Origin: Emiliania huxleyi CCMP1516 | Lineage: Eukaryota > Haptophyta > Isochrysidales > Noelaerhabdaceae | Direction: 5' to 3' | DNA length: 64,000 nt | NCBI RefSeq assembly: GCF_000372725.1 | Contig: NW_005197576.1 | Location: 188,166 to 252,165 of the forward strand | In this document: positions 18,714 through 31,019 of the stretch, in pieces | How the letters are laid out: each line of letters starts with the position of its first letter | Numbering within the stretch: position 1 is the stretch's first letter | Notes under the pieces: model-generated | What the model was told of the DNA's origin: nothing | The model's database searches: none | Seen by the model: the letters and a program-made list of their open reading frames with translations, nothing else | Program-made: the position numbers and the translations under genes

Positions 18714-19810
18714 CTACTCTGCCTCCGGTCCCACCATCTTTTTCATGGTGGACGTCACCATCTTCTTGTCTGCCGCACTGAGAGAATAGCAGAGAGGCAG
18801 GGTGGAGTGCTTCTTCAGGTACACCTTGCTGATGATCTGGTAGTTGCTGGTCCAGCGGAAGGCCTCCCCATCGTTGTCGCTCGTCAGCTTGTAGTACTTG
18901 CACGCTCTGTTCTGGTAGCGCGGGCCGTCTGGGGGGGTCCCGTCACCCTTCACCTCACGGTACCACCGGAGGATAAAGAGGCCCTTGGGGTCGTTGATGA
19001 AGACCCCGTTGCTGCGCTGACTCATGGAGAGCTGGCGCAGGTACTCTGCGCTGGAGCTGCCAGTGGCGCGGCGCGGGGCGCGTCTACTGTGCCGTCGGCG
19101 ACGGCCACCTGCTCAATGTTGCCGATGGCAAAGACCTTGGAGCTGTCCTCCATGGTGAAGAGCACCGCAACTGCGAAGAGAAAGAGAAGAGGGAGAGATG
19201 AGGATGCACGTCTTATGTGTGTGTGTGACAGGCGGGCAAGGGCGTGGTCACCGTCATCATCATCCATGTAGAAGTCGAGCTCCTCATCCACATCCTCGCC
19301 CCGCTGCTGATGGGACTTGATGAGCCGCTTGACGTGGAAGCGGAGCTTGCGATCCTTTGACTCCTCCTGGATGGAGACGTTGAAATCTGCCAGCAGCTTA
19401 CGGATCTCCTCAAAAAACTCTGCGCTGCTGGCCTCCTCGCCGCCGGTTGGAGGCGCCACTTTGGCCCCGTTCCGCATCAGCTGGTTCAGCACGGCCTCGG
19501 CATCTGCAGCATCCTGTGCGCCCATGGCGGTCAGCTCGGCCGGCTCAGCATCGGGTGTGCCGTTTGGATCATCCTCCTTCTCTCCCGGCTCCTCCAGCAA
19601 CGCGCCACCCTGGACATAGGTGTCAGCCAGAGGAAAGTGCAAGCACGGCTGCTTGAAGAAGCCGGTCCGCGCACAGAGGTTGGCGCGGACTCCACAGGAT
19701 CGAAGGAGCTCAATCGCACGAGCTAGGCCCCTGTCGAGGGCGGCAATCATCTGAGGGTTCGTAGGGAACCAGCCTGGCGGCGGGGTGTCGATCTTGATCC
19801 GCTCAATCGA
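18714..19810 (-). CDS. Unrecognised multi-exon protein between the CTGTCAG arrays
   Basis: At least two coding blocks. The upstream one (19810 to about 19250) reads IERIKIDTPPPGWFPTNPQ, then TGFFKQPCLHFPLADTYVQG, an acidic stretch (EEPGEKEDDPNG), EFFEEIRKLLADFNVSIQEE and DEELDFYMDDDDG. The downstream ones read EDSSKVFAIGNIEQVAVAD and, in another frame, SAEYLRQLSMSQRSNGVFIN, then GLFILRWYREV, YYKLTSDNDG and YQIISKVYLKKH, stopping at 18714. The order of strands in the last part is faintly like a BAH domain, but this is weak. The start is not defined; coding frame continues to a junction near 19810 where a plus-strand coding block begins. It may be a gene fragment carried by repeats. Confidence 0.45.
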
Positions 19811-19825
19811 GTGCGAAGAAGGGCG

Positions 19826-20338
19826 CGCTCTTCGGGGAGACTGGCACGATCGGCTCGAACTGCGCCAACGTGCTGCGCCACACCGCGGGCGAGTCGCACC
19901 TCCGCGCGTGGCTCGCCGACCTGCCGGTGGAAGCGGAGAAGCCGACGCTGGCCGAGCTGCAAACGTGCGTTCTCCTCGCCGTGTGTCCATCAATACCCGC
20001 ACGCGGGGCACTCACCCTCCTCTCGCGGCGGTCGCAGGTCGATCGCGCACAAGTGGCTGGGCAGCGCCCGCTCACAGCGCACCACGCAGACCAAGGTGCG
20101 GGTGCAGCACAAGAAGCAGAAGATTGCGACCAACGCGGCGGTCGACGCCGCCGTGGCCGCTGGCCGGGCGGCGGCGGGGGCGCTGACGCCGATCACGCCG
20201 GCGGCTACGCAGCTGCCCCCCTCCTATGGCGTGATCACGCCGGCAGGGGCGGCCGCCTGGGGAGCGCAGATGGCGGCGCAGGCGGCGGCAGCGGCGGCGG
20301 CACAGACGGCGGCGGCCACCACCACCCAGACGCCGTAG
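19826..20338 (+). CDS. 3' end of an unrecognised gene, 5' missing
   Basis: Two exons, 19826-19964 and 20038-20338, joined by a GT-AG intron. They encode ALFGETGTIGSNCANVLRH, then GESHLRAWLADLPVEAEKPT, SIAHKWLGSARSQR and a very Ala/Gln/Thr-rich end (AAQAAAAAAAQTAAATTTQ). The presumed splice acceptor at the left edge abuts the minus-strand block, and no matching upstream exon is visible. It is therefore probably a truncated duplicate. No family was recognised. Confidence 0.4.
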   Translation, partial: RSSGRLARSARTAPTCCATPRASRTSARGSPTCRWKRRSRRWPSCKRAFSSPCVHQYPHAGHSPSSRGGRRSIAHKWLGSARSQRTTQTKVRVQHKKQKIATNAAVDAAVAAGRAAAGALTPITPAATQLPPSYGVITPAGAAAWGAQMAAQAAAAAAAQTAAATTTQTP

Positions 20339-20574
20339 GCATATGACTGTAGGGCCCCAGAAGGCTAGCTGGTAGCTTCATTTGTAGTAGCACAGCCGCC
20401 GGTGCTAGAGAGGGGTCCGCAGAGGTGGCGGGCGGGAGGGTTGAGAGAGAGACCCATGACCATCCCATGACTACATGGACATGGACCACACTCACATGTC
20501 TTTGCATGTAACTTTGTTATACCCTCAATGGGGCACAAGAAAGAGGCTCTACGGGGTCTGTGTACGGTCTGTGC

Positions 20575-20820
20575 TGCTGTCGGGCTGTCAGGCTGTCAGC
20601 GCTGCTGTCAGGCCACTGTGTGCTGTCGGGCTGTCAGGCAGCTGTCAGGCTGTCACGTTAGGGCCTGACAGCGACGGAACCCCTCGCCTGCCAGACTCTG
20701 CTGTCAGGCTGTCAGACACGTGCTGTCAGACTGTCAGAGAAAGTGCTGTCAGCGCTGTCAGGCTGTCGGGCACTGTCAGGCGCTGTCCGGGGTTTGCTGA
20801 TGCTGTCATGCTGTCAGACC
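20575..20820 (+). repeat. CTGTCAG-rich degenerate minisatellite, array 2
   Basis: Same heptamer and same strand as array 1 (CTGTCGGGCTGTCAGGCTGT and similar), ending 17 bp before the inverted-repeat element. Between 20340 and 20575 no gene is seen. Confidence 0.85.
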
Positions 20821-20836
20821 AGGGCTCACAGACTAT

Positions 20837-21590
20837 GGCTAGTGCCATTTCACTGTGACACAGCTCGCGTTACAAAACCTTGATTTGACCATTTGCGCAA
20901 AAAGGTACATCTCGGTGCCTTCCAGAGGCAGCTGCGACCCCGCCGAGTAACGGCGGCACACAGCAGGTGGCGCGGTGTGCCGCCGTCCACTCGGCGGGGT
21001 CGCAGCTGCCTCTGCGCGTCCTGTGGATGTACCTTTGTCGCGCTCCGGAGATGACTCGACGCCGCTGAGATCGGAGATCAAGCTCTGACAGGTCGCACGT
21101 CGCTCCTTTGACGCCGACGTGATTTACCCGTGCAGATCACATCAGGACACGGTCTCGACGCGCTCGGTACGACGCCTGCGACCCGTATCGGGTCAGGTGG
21201 CACGACGCTCATCGCGCCTGCCAGCGCTGCCGTGCAGGCTGCCACGACAAGGTCGAGAACGCTTCTATACGCTCGCCGAGCCTTCCTTTCCATCCCATTA
21301 GGCAGCCTGGGAACGGTGGCGATCAGAGGCAAAGCCTACGAGGGGTGGTGGAACCACATGTCACGGCTACTGCCGGCTCGACGCGACGATAGCCTCCGGA
21401 GGCTGACTTTGAGGCACAATCATCGGACGACGTCGGCGAGTTGAGTCGCGCTCGCGGTAGCCAGATGACCTCTCATACTAGGAGCATCGGCCATGGCCGC
21501 AGGGAGCGCGGGGGAGGGCGCTGGAAGCAACACGGAGCTCCGTTGGAGACGTTTTCAAGATTAGCGTGTCAGAGTGAAATGGCACTAGCC
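20837..21590. mobile_element. 754-bp element with 25-bp terminal inverted repeats
   Basis: Left end GGCTAGTGCCATTTCACTGT + GACAC (20837-20861); right end GTGTCAGAGTGAAATGGCAC + TAGCC (21566-21590). The two are reverse complements with one mismatch. TAT flanks both ends (20834-20836, 21591-21593), consistent with a short target duplication. The interior holds a long hairpin (20901-21036) and no transposase frame, so this is non-autonomous. Confidence 0.75.
20901..21036. other. Long imperfect hairpin inside the inverted-repeat element
   Basis: AAAGGTACATC (20901) pairs with GATGTACCTTT (21026-21036). Within that, CAGAGGCAGCTGCGACCCCG, then CCGAGT and ACGGCGGCACAC, pair with the reverse complement after a ~13-base loop. 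Total stem is roughly 55 bp with small bulges. It could be a foldback remnant, a transcribed structured RNA or a small-RNA precursor. Confidence 0.7.
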
Positions 21591-21981
21591 TATATCCACT
21601 AACACAGGTACACTGAAAAGAATTCGCTCTCCCCGACCTGAAAATTCCGTTTTTTTGTTTTTTGGCAGTTACTTGGCCGCTAGTAATCTAGTTCTTCTCT
21701 TTCTTATTCTTTTTTCCCCTTCCTTCCTAGTTCCTTGCTTCCTTCGAGCTTCGTATACCGGACAGTCGACAGCCCGTGTACGACAGATGGCGGTCGTGGA
21801 TCCGCTGCCAACCGCGGAGCCTCGGCTCGCCGCCGCGAATGTCCAGCTGCAGCTGCAGGCGGTGTGCGCCCGAGCTCCCTTCGCGCCACCCCCTCCTCCT
21901 CCGCCCGCAGCACACCGGCGAAGCGCCCACCACACTCCCCTCCCCCGCCCCTCCTCCCGCCCTTTCTCCAGAGGAGCCGCC
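21591..21981. other. Spacer downstream of the O-methyltransferase
   Basis: Contains a T-rich patch at 21650-21720 (TTTTTTGTTTTTTGGCAG, TTCTTATTCTTTTTTCCCC) on the plus strand, i.e. A-rich on the coding strand of the gene ending at 21982. This is consistent with its 3' UTR. No gene is seen. Confidence 0.35.
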
Positions 21982-24083
21982 TCAGAAGAACCACGAGCCC
22001 TTCTTGGGCGGCTGGGCCGGCGAGGGCGGCGCCTGGCCCGACTCCAACTCCGACTCGGGCGAGGCGGCGGCGGGCGAGGCGGCGGCGGCAGCGGCGGGCG
22101 AGGCGGGCTCAGTGGAGGGCGGCGTGGCCTCTGTGGCTGCGGCCGGCTCGGCTGCGGCCGCCACCCCCTCCTCTCCCGCCTCCGCCGCCTCCGCCGCGGC
22201 GTGGTCGGTCGCGGGCGGGGCTGCCGCGGAGGCGGCGCTGCTGCTGCCTTGCTGCGGCGGGGCGAGGCTGGCGAGGCGCCGCTCGAGCTCGGCGCGCCGC
22301 TCGGCGAGCAGCGCCAGGAAGGGCGCCGAGTCGCCAGCAGAGCGAGCCTCGAGGGCGGCGGCGAGCGGCTGCTGCTCGACCTACGCGAGCGAGCAGCCGT
22401 CGGTCGGGAGCGGCAAGTGGCGAGTGGTGGCGAGTGGCGGCGAGAGGCTGAGGCCTCGAGGGTCTTGACGCAGAGGGTGATGCCGTACGAGAGAGGGACG
22501 AGCGAGGCGAGCACGCGCGGGTCGGCGGCGAGCCTCGCCTGGGGGCGGGACCCGACGGTGCGGGGTCCAGCAGAGTAGACAACAGAGGCTGCGGGCAGGC
22601 CTCGACCCGCGCGCAACGGGCGAGGCTCTCGCGTGCCTCGCGTCGTCGGGTAAAGCTCGGCCAGCCTCTGCTAGCCTCTCGGCTGACTGGCGGCTGGCTC
22701 TCGGCCAGCCTCTGCTAGCCTCTCGGCTGGGTCTCGGCTAGCATCTGCTAGCGGGTCTCGGCTAGATGCCGCACGTTGAAGGCGCGCATCGTCGGGAATG
22801 GCTCGTGGCTGAGGACATGGTCCGCGGCCTGAGGAGGAGGAGGGAGGGGGAGGGGTCACGAGGGTGCCGCCCCGCCCGCACGCCGCGGCGAGCTCCGCCA
22901 CCCAGAGCGTGTCGTAGTAGACGATCACTCCGCCCACCCGCACGAGCTTCATCAGCTGCTCGTGGAGGCCTGCGTAGGCGGCGCGGTCGCCGACGTCGAC
23001 AAAGACCATGTCGAAGGAGGGCCCTGATCCGTCGGCGATGAGGCGGTCGAGCAGCGCCTCCGCCTTGGTCTCGTGCATCTCCATCCTGCCAGAAGGGGGG
23101 GGGGGGGGGGTGTGAGGGGCAAGGCGGGCGGGTGGGGCGGGGCGGGAAGTCCACCGGAGGGGGAAGATCAGCGTAGGGTGGCGCGCAAAGGGGGTGGAAG
23201 GGAGGGGAGTGGCGGGGAGGGGGTGGGGGCGGGCCCCCCGCCCAGGGCGAGGCGGGAGGGCTGTTAAGGGGCAAGAGGGCGGGGCGCTGGAGTGTGGGGC
23301 GAGTGTGTGTGTGTGTGTGGGCGAGGGGGGGGGGGGGGGAGAGGCGGCAGGGAGGCTGGCCGGCGAGGGCGGCTGGGCAGCGCAGCTCGCGGCGGCGGCT
23401 GCAGCTCACTTTGCGGCGACTCCAGCCTTGATCCACCAATCTCGCGCCGAGCGGGCGGCGGTGGTGTCAGGCTCGCAGCAGATGACCTTGGCGTCGTCGG
23501 CGGTGGCCAGCGCCATCGCGATGGACGAGTAGCCCGTGAAGGTGCCGAGGTCGAGCAGCTTGCGCGCGTCGAGCGCCGCGGCGAGCGTAGACAGGACGCG
23601 GCCCTGCTCCTCGGGCAGGCCGAGGACCGCCTCTGGCATAGGCAGCTCGGCGACGAGCCAGTCGCGCAGCTGCGTCAGCACCGGCGCCTCCTTCGAGCAG
23701 AGCGTCAGCGCCAGGTCGCCGGTGGTGAGCACGCGAAGCAGCGAGCCCAGCAGCGACGTCTCGTTGGTGGGGTGTGGCTCGGAGGGCATCGAGAGGATCT
23801 CGGGCTGGAGCTGGTGGTGCAGCTCCACCAAGTCCTTCTTCTGGCTCGTGAACCAGTTCGGCTTCCCCGGGCGGTACGCGTCGGCGCGCTCCCACGCTTC
23901 GCGGATCAGCAGCCGCTCACTCTTCTGGATCTTGAAGCCAAACTGCGCCGCCGGCGCAGTGCTGCGGCGGCGGCAGGCTGCGGCGCCGCTGCAGTCACGC
24001 GCGCCGCCGGACAGGAAGGCGCCCTGCGCCGCCGGCGCGAGGAGGAGGACGAGGCGGAGGGCGCAGCTCAGACAAGCCTTCAT
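21982..24083 (-). CDS. SAM-dependent O-methyltransferase (caffeoyl-CoA type) with long Ala/Pro tail
   Basis: Five exons give 470 aa: 23410-24083, 22884-23085, 22775-22828, 22455-22538 and 21982-22380; introns 2 and 4 have GC donors. The N-terminus (MKACLSCALRLVLLLAPAAQ) is a signal peptide. The Rossmann core shows KLLDLGTFTGYSSIAMALAT (SAM motif I), VICCEPD, FDMVFVDVGDRAAYAGLHEQ, GGVIVYYDTLWV and the family ending MRAFNARLAADPRV with SLVPLSYGITLC. The usual family protein of ~230-250 residues ends here. This one continues with KTLEVEQQPLAAALEARSAG, an Arg/Leu helix and about 75 residues of Ala/Pro/Glu ending PKKGSWFF. About 120 residues before the SAM motif are also unassigned. Methyl acceptor is unknown; secretory or plastid location is inferred. 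Confidence 0.87.
22640..22765. repeat. Minisatellite in intron 3 of the O-methyltransferase
   Basis: Repeats of GCCTCTGCTAGCCTCTCGGCT with short variants. It lies between exons 3 and 4 and has no effect on the protein if spliced. Confidence 0.75.
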
Positions 24084-24521
24084 GCCACCTCGCGGTCGTC
24101 CCACTCTGTTTATTCTGCTGTTTATTTTTGCCCGGGCGGGTAGGGGATCCGGTTGGGACGTAGGGTAGGTCTGGGCCCTCCCGTCGGGATTTTTCCTTCT
24201 TCACACCGGCGCCCCCCAAAAAAGAGACAGGAAATTCCCTAGCAGCAACACTGGGCACGGGACTGGAAGAGAAACCCACCGTCGCTCGAGCTACATACAC
24301 TGACTGGAAATCCTGGTAAGAGGGCGTGAAGGGGGTGACTTCTGACTGTCGTTGCTGTCTCTCCCTACTCGCTTGTCTGTGCTTGTGCGTCTTGGGTCAT
24401 TGTGTTTTTGCGTGAAGGGGGTGCCCGAGCGGTGTTGCGTGCCCCGCAAGTACACACACATCGGCCGCCGAATCGCCGTCTCGGCGACGTACGCTCGTCC
24501 TCTCCTCACCTTCCGGCAGCA
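24084..24521. other. Divergent promoter region between O-methyltransferase and PGK/GAPDH locus
   Basis: The first ~30 bases upstream of the methyltransferase start (CCACCTCGCGGTCGTCCCAC) recur at 52371 and, changed, at 52524, so a short dispersed sequence covers this start codon. The family T tag CTGGGCACGGGACTGG occurs at 24252. No other feature is seen. Confidence 0.5.
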
Positions 24522-26725
<2,204 letters not shown>

Positions 26726-27586
26726 ATGGGTCGACGTCTGCGGCATCTAGCCCTTTTCGCAGCATGCCTCGTTGCTGTGCTCATCACAATCAACACCAAC
26801 ATGATGCGGATCAATGTGCGTCCGACAGCTCCCATCCCGCACGAACCCACGATGCACGTAACGCCATGCGCCGTGCATTAGGCGCAATCCACAGAGCTGT
26901 CGAACACAGCCACCAGGGCTATCGCTACATTTGGCCGCGTGACTGCCACCAGGGGTATGATGACGACAGCGGCCAGCAAGCAAGGCTCGCGCCACTGCTC
27001 GAGCCAGCACGCAAACGACGCCCCTACTGCCGAGTGCCAGGCCTTCTGCGCAGACCAGTTCAGGAAGTTTCATTGCCTCTGGTGCAAGTGCCGTGCGTGC
27101 ACCTTTTGTCCGAGAGAGGACGACAAATTGGCGCTGATTGAGGAGCTGCACCCACCGCCGCCGCCGCCATCACCGGCGCAACCCGTGGGCCTGCTCTTTC
27201 CCTCTGCGGTCCAGCGTGCCGGGACGGGACTCGGCCAAGATAACGCGACCGCCGAGGTGGAGGAAGGCGAGTCGTTGGAGGAGGGAGACGCGCCGTCGTA
27301 TGATGACGAGGGCGACTATGACGAGGGCGATGGAGAGGAGGAGGAGGAGGAGGAGGAGGAGGAGGAGGAGGAGGAGGAGGGAATCTCGGCGTCGGTTAGC
27401 GACACCGGCGCAAGTGCGGCATCAAGGGGGGAGTATTTGGAGCACAAAATTGACGCTGAGGAAGTGATACCGGTACCTCGACCCGCCGCGAGCGCGACGC
27501 CTGCAATTCAGGTCGACGACGTTGAGGCGACCAGGAGCACGGGAGGCGGCCCGGCAGCGATTTTCCACAGTAGATATAGTGACTAG
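26726..27586 (+). CDS. Type II membrane protein with Cys-rich motif and acidic stretch
   Basis: Two exons, 26726-26815 and 26882-27586 (66-bp GT-AG intron), encode 264 aa. The N-terminus MGRRLRHLALFAACLVAVLI is a signal anchor with positive residues first, so the rest should face the Golgi/ER lumen or cell exterior. Residues ~75-110 hold a compact cysteine motif (CQAFCADQFRKFHCLWCKC, then RACTFCP). This C-x3-C...H-C-x2-C-x-C-x2-C-x2-C pattern recurs in algal surface and secreted proteins, often beside glycan-active domains, though no enzyme domain follows here. Residues ~180-205 are a run of glutamates encoded by GAG triplets. The function is unknown. Confidence 0.65.
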
Positions 27587-28290
27587 GATAAGCGCATGTG
27601 AAACTGCATATTGTGACCTTTCGAGGGTGAGACGGGCGGCGCGAGCTGCATGCATGTGTGTACCCCGTGTTTTCTCTACGTGACTGCACTCCTCTGTCTC
27701 TGAAGCGTGCCAAGGCGCAAAGGGTGTCTGTGAAGAGAGACGCGGTGGTGTCTGTGCACACGGCTCCGGCAAGAGCAACCCGCGCCGGGCCGGCAAAACT
27801 CCGCCAACCCGCCTACTGTATCGCGCACGGAGATCAACCCCCTGGAGTGCTCCGGTGTCTACGGCGTACGGGGCTATTTACACGGTACTTTACTAAGACT
27901 TTTGCCCGCCACAAGGAGAAAGTAAAAAAAACGAACGAAAATGACTTATGGCCCTCGGTCGCCTCTGCGCACACGTAGACAGAGACGCGCGCGCGGACCG
28001 CCGGGGGCGCCGTGCCCCTCCTGAGCCCTGTACAGGGAGCGCCCGCCCCGGCCGGGGGGGGCGCGGCGGGCCCGGCGAGCTGCGCCCCGCTCCCCCGCAC
28101 ACACCCCGAACAGCGCCTCCGCGGCACGGCACTTCTCGCTCGAGTCACGCGCTTTTCTCGGTATTTTGAAAGCGCCAACAGGTACGAGCACAGACGTTGT
28201 GGATGACCGAGACGCTCACAGCTCAGAGCAACGGGCACAGAGATGGTTAGTACACATCAAACAGATACGCGCCCGGCGGTACCCTGCCCG
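27587..28290. other. Intergenic space
   Basis: Convergent 3' flanks. Bases 27920-27945 contain AAAGTAAAAAAAACGAACGA. A G-rich run (GGCCGGGGGGGGCGC) lies near 28050. No gene, repeat family or RNA gene was recognised. Confidence 0.4.
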
Positions 28291-29102
28291 CTAAGGTCCT
28301 TCAGCGTCCCACATCACGTTCGCAAGCGAGGGGAAATTCCGCTTCAGCCGCTGCGCAATCTCGGCGCGCACCGAGTTGATTGTTGAGCCGGAGCCGGAGA
28401 TGCGCAGCGTGCAGGATGGAGCGACGCCTGAGGCAGCGGCAGCGGAGCTGGGTGTTTGGCGCGCGCGCGGGCGCGCGCGGCACGCAGAGGGCGGGCGGCA
28501 TCGCCTGTCTCTATGAGCTCCACCAGCTCGACGTCGCCCCCCGCCATCTTGAGGAAGGGTCGGATCTCCTCGAGGACGCCTGCAGGCGGGCCGGCGCGGT
28601 GAAGCGGCGCGACGAGAGGCCACGGACGCGCGCGCGCACCTTCGATGCCGTCCTCGGTCAGCTGCGGCCCATCAGGCGCGACCTGCTCAACCGCGATGAT
28701 CTCTGGTATCTTCTCGCGCAGCCCGCGCTCGAGGCCCATCTTCATCGTCATCGCCGACGACGCACACGAGCCGCACGCGCCCTGCAGCTCGAGCCGCACG
28801 ACGCCGCCATCGATCTCAGCGACGGCAACGTTTCCACCGTCGGCCATGAGGTACGGGCGCATCTCATCAAGCACAGCATCCACATTCTCCGCCGTGAGAG
28901 GGAGCGGACCGGTCAGAGTTTCGCCGCCGTTCGAGGCTGACGCCTCGAACGGAGAGGTGACTGGGTCGCTGCATCGAGGCGCTCCGGCGCGGTGCTGAAC
29001 GCGCGGCACGGCACTCACTGCAGGCACACGCAACGAGCCCGCGCTGTGCAGCCAAGAGGAGAGGAGGAGCAAACAGCGGGCCCTGCCCCCGCAGCTCGCC
29101 AT
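28291..29102 (-). CDS. Plastid-type NifU-like Fe-S scaffold protein with two NifU domains
   Basis: Carries nascent Fe-S clusters to apoproteins, probably in the plastid. Three exons give 224 aa: 28640-29102, 28505-28579 and 28291-28427; intron 2 has a GC donor. The N-terminus [20 protein letters not shown] resembles a signal/transit peptide, then a variable linker. Domain 1 has [20 protein letters not shown] and the cluster-binding CxxC block [20 protein letters not shown]. Domain 2 starts [20 protein letters not shown] and ends [20 protein letters not shown] with [13 protein letters not shown]; it has no CxxC, as in plant CnfU/NFU1-3. The paired active/degenerate domain order supports plastid NFU over mitochondrial NFU1, which has a single C-terminal NifU domain. 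Confidence 0.9.
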
Positions 29103-29543
29103 GGCAGATGATTTTTTTGTTTTTTCCCGCATCTCGCCGGGCGCTCTCTCGCGTAGCGCAGCTGTAGGATTGCGAGCGGCCGTGCTAGCAATCGTGCAGA
29201 GATGCTACGATTGCGAGGACAACCGCGTGGCGGCAAAGCTCGGACAGGTTTCTTTTGCGTTGCGGCGCCCGCCGCCAACTGGGCATTTTTGGCAACAGCA
29301 AGAAACCTCGCGCGCGTCCGCCTCTAGTGAGTTTGTTTGTCTGTATGTCGCTCTCTAGCGTGCCGTCATCTCCCTGTCCAGCGTCCACCGATACCGCCCA
29401 GTTGGTGTCATCATCCAGATTCCAGCTGGTCCTCCGAGCCTCGAGCGTCGAGGTCCGAGCCTGGCTGTTCCTTCAGACTTCATATCGCGCTACTTACTTA
29501 CTTTACGACACGGTGGCTCGGGACCCAACTCCCAAGCAGCAGT
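29103..29543. repeat. Spacer with copy of the 15.4-kb dispersed repeat
   Basis: 29335-29490 matches 15350-15470 in the same orientation (GCGTCCACCGATACCGCC, GTTGGTGTCATC, then CCGAGCCTGGCTGTTCCTTC). The copy here has about 35 additional bases containing AGCCTCGAGCGTCGAGG, a short palindrome. No gene is seen. Confidence 0.7.
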
Positions 29544-31017
29544 TCACCACAGGCTCGCGATGCGGCCGGTGCTCTCCGGCGTGGCTGGCGGCGCGTTAGT
29601 ACCGCAGTTCTCGCCCACCGTGGTCCAGAGGTGGGCGACGAGGTCAGAGACGAGGGACTTGCGGCGAGCGGCGAGCGCCTCGGCCACGGCCTCGCCGAGC
29701 GGCCCCTCCGTCACCTCGGCAACCTCCAAGAGCACCTCGTGGAGGTCAGCGCAGGCCTCGTCCAGCACCAGCGGGAAGTCCATCACATTGGGCTTGGCGC
29801 GCTCGTCCCACACGTTGCCAAGGTGCACCACGAGCTCCAGGTGGATCCCCTACGGCCCATTGAAGCACTCATGTCGAAGCGTCCTTCACTCCTTGCCGCG
29901 GCGCCGGCGGCGCGCTTGGAGCGGCGCGAGGCCGCCGCGAGTGAGGAGGTTGCGGAGCATGGCCTCCGAGCAGCGGCGCCGGTGGGCACGGCAAAGAGGC
30001 GAGGCGACGTGAGGGTTGAGGCCAAAGTAAGCCTGCGGGCCAGTCCGTGTGTTGCTCTCAAGACGGCGCGGAACGTTGGCAAGGGCAAGGGGGTGGGAGG
30101 GGTTGAAGGTGAGGTGCGACCTGCAACATCCCCGTCGCGTTGATGGAGGCCACCGCCAGCGGAAAGCCCGTTGCTGTGGACGGCGCGCGTCCAGAGTTGA
30201 CCACCGTCAGCAGATGTCGAAGGCCCATGACGCCAGCGCCACGGAAGTCCGTTGTCGGGTCTGGACCCTGAAACCCGAGCTCCCTCCAGCGCTCAGAGCG
30301 CGGCTTGAAGGTAGAGGCGTTGCCGGGGCCAAAGCAGGAGCGCCACAGCGCGCGTAAAAGCAATTCGTGCGTTTCCCAATCGTAGGAGATGCGTGCGGCG
30401 TCGCGCAAGCGCGAAAAGGTCGCAAGCTGCTCCTCGAGCTCCTGCTGTTTCTGCTTGCCGCCCTTGTAGCGCGATGTGCCGAACCTTTCAGCCAGCTGCC
30501 AGTGAGCGAGCGTTGCGCCTCTTGGCGAGAGAGGCTGGATTCCCGGCCGCTGGAGCACCCGAGCGTCGTCAGACTTGCTGCCAAATCCCCGACGGTACAT
30601 CTGGGCATGCGGAACCACCGATGACCCAGCAGTGGAGCGGTCGAGTATATCACTCTCGCTCAAGAAGTGACGGCCTAGCGGTGTCGCGGCGCGATACCGC
30701 GGTCGCTGTCGGTCCCCCGTCGATATCACCTTGCGCCGACGCGCCCGGACGAGCAGCATACAGGATACTAGTACGAGCGCTGAACAAAGCGGCACGAGTG
30801 CGTGAGAGGTGACATCGCCGAGCCGCAAGGTGCTGAAGACAGGCTCAGCCGTTTCGGGGTCTGGAAGGTGCCACCGGAACCGGACCAGGCGACGCCACCA
30901 CGGGTTGACCCGACGGTGTGCAGCCGACCTCTCCCTACTTTGTACTCCCCAGAGCGCATCATTGCTCCACCGCATGTAGACCTCCCGGGACGTACGACGG
31001 CTCTCCAGTTGTCTCAC
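29544..31017 (-). CDS. ELMO/CED-12 domain protein with membrane segment
   Basis: ELMO-domain proteins act as GAPs for Arf-family GTPases or as parts of Rac-activating complexes. Exons: 30121-31017, about 29910-30032, and 29544-29849; the second donor is uncertain. Near residue 75 is a hydrophobic stretch (LVPLCSALVLVSCMLLV), a likely membrane anchor. The ELMO domain shows HELLLRALWRSCFG, RWRELGFQGPDPTTDFRGAG, MGLRHLLTVV, GFPLAVASINATGMLQ joined to AYFGLNP, and finally LGNVWDERAKPNVMDFPLVL. The characteristic WxxLGFQGxDPxTDFRG core is intact. The first Met (31017) lies directly against the 370-bp dispersed element, so the true 5' end may have been altered by insertion; Met at 30973 is an alternative start. 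Confidence 0.8.
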
Positions 31018-31019
31018 TT

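Noticed and set aside
18714..19030. BAH domain in the unrecognised minus-strand gene
   Set aside because: Only a loose strand pattern (FAIGNIEQV, FILRWYREV, YQIISKVYL). Not enough to assign; kept as unknown.
21100..21500. 28S rRNA 3' fragment (phrases such as GGTACGACGCCTGCG and CGGACGACGTCGG looked ribosomal)
   Set aside because: No consecutive match to conserved LSU landmarks. The segment is inside the TIR element.
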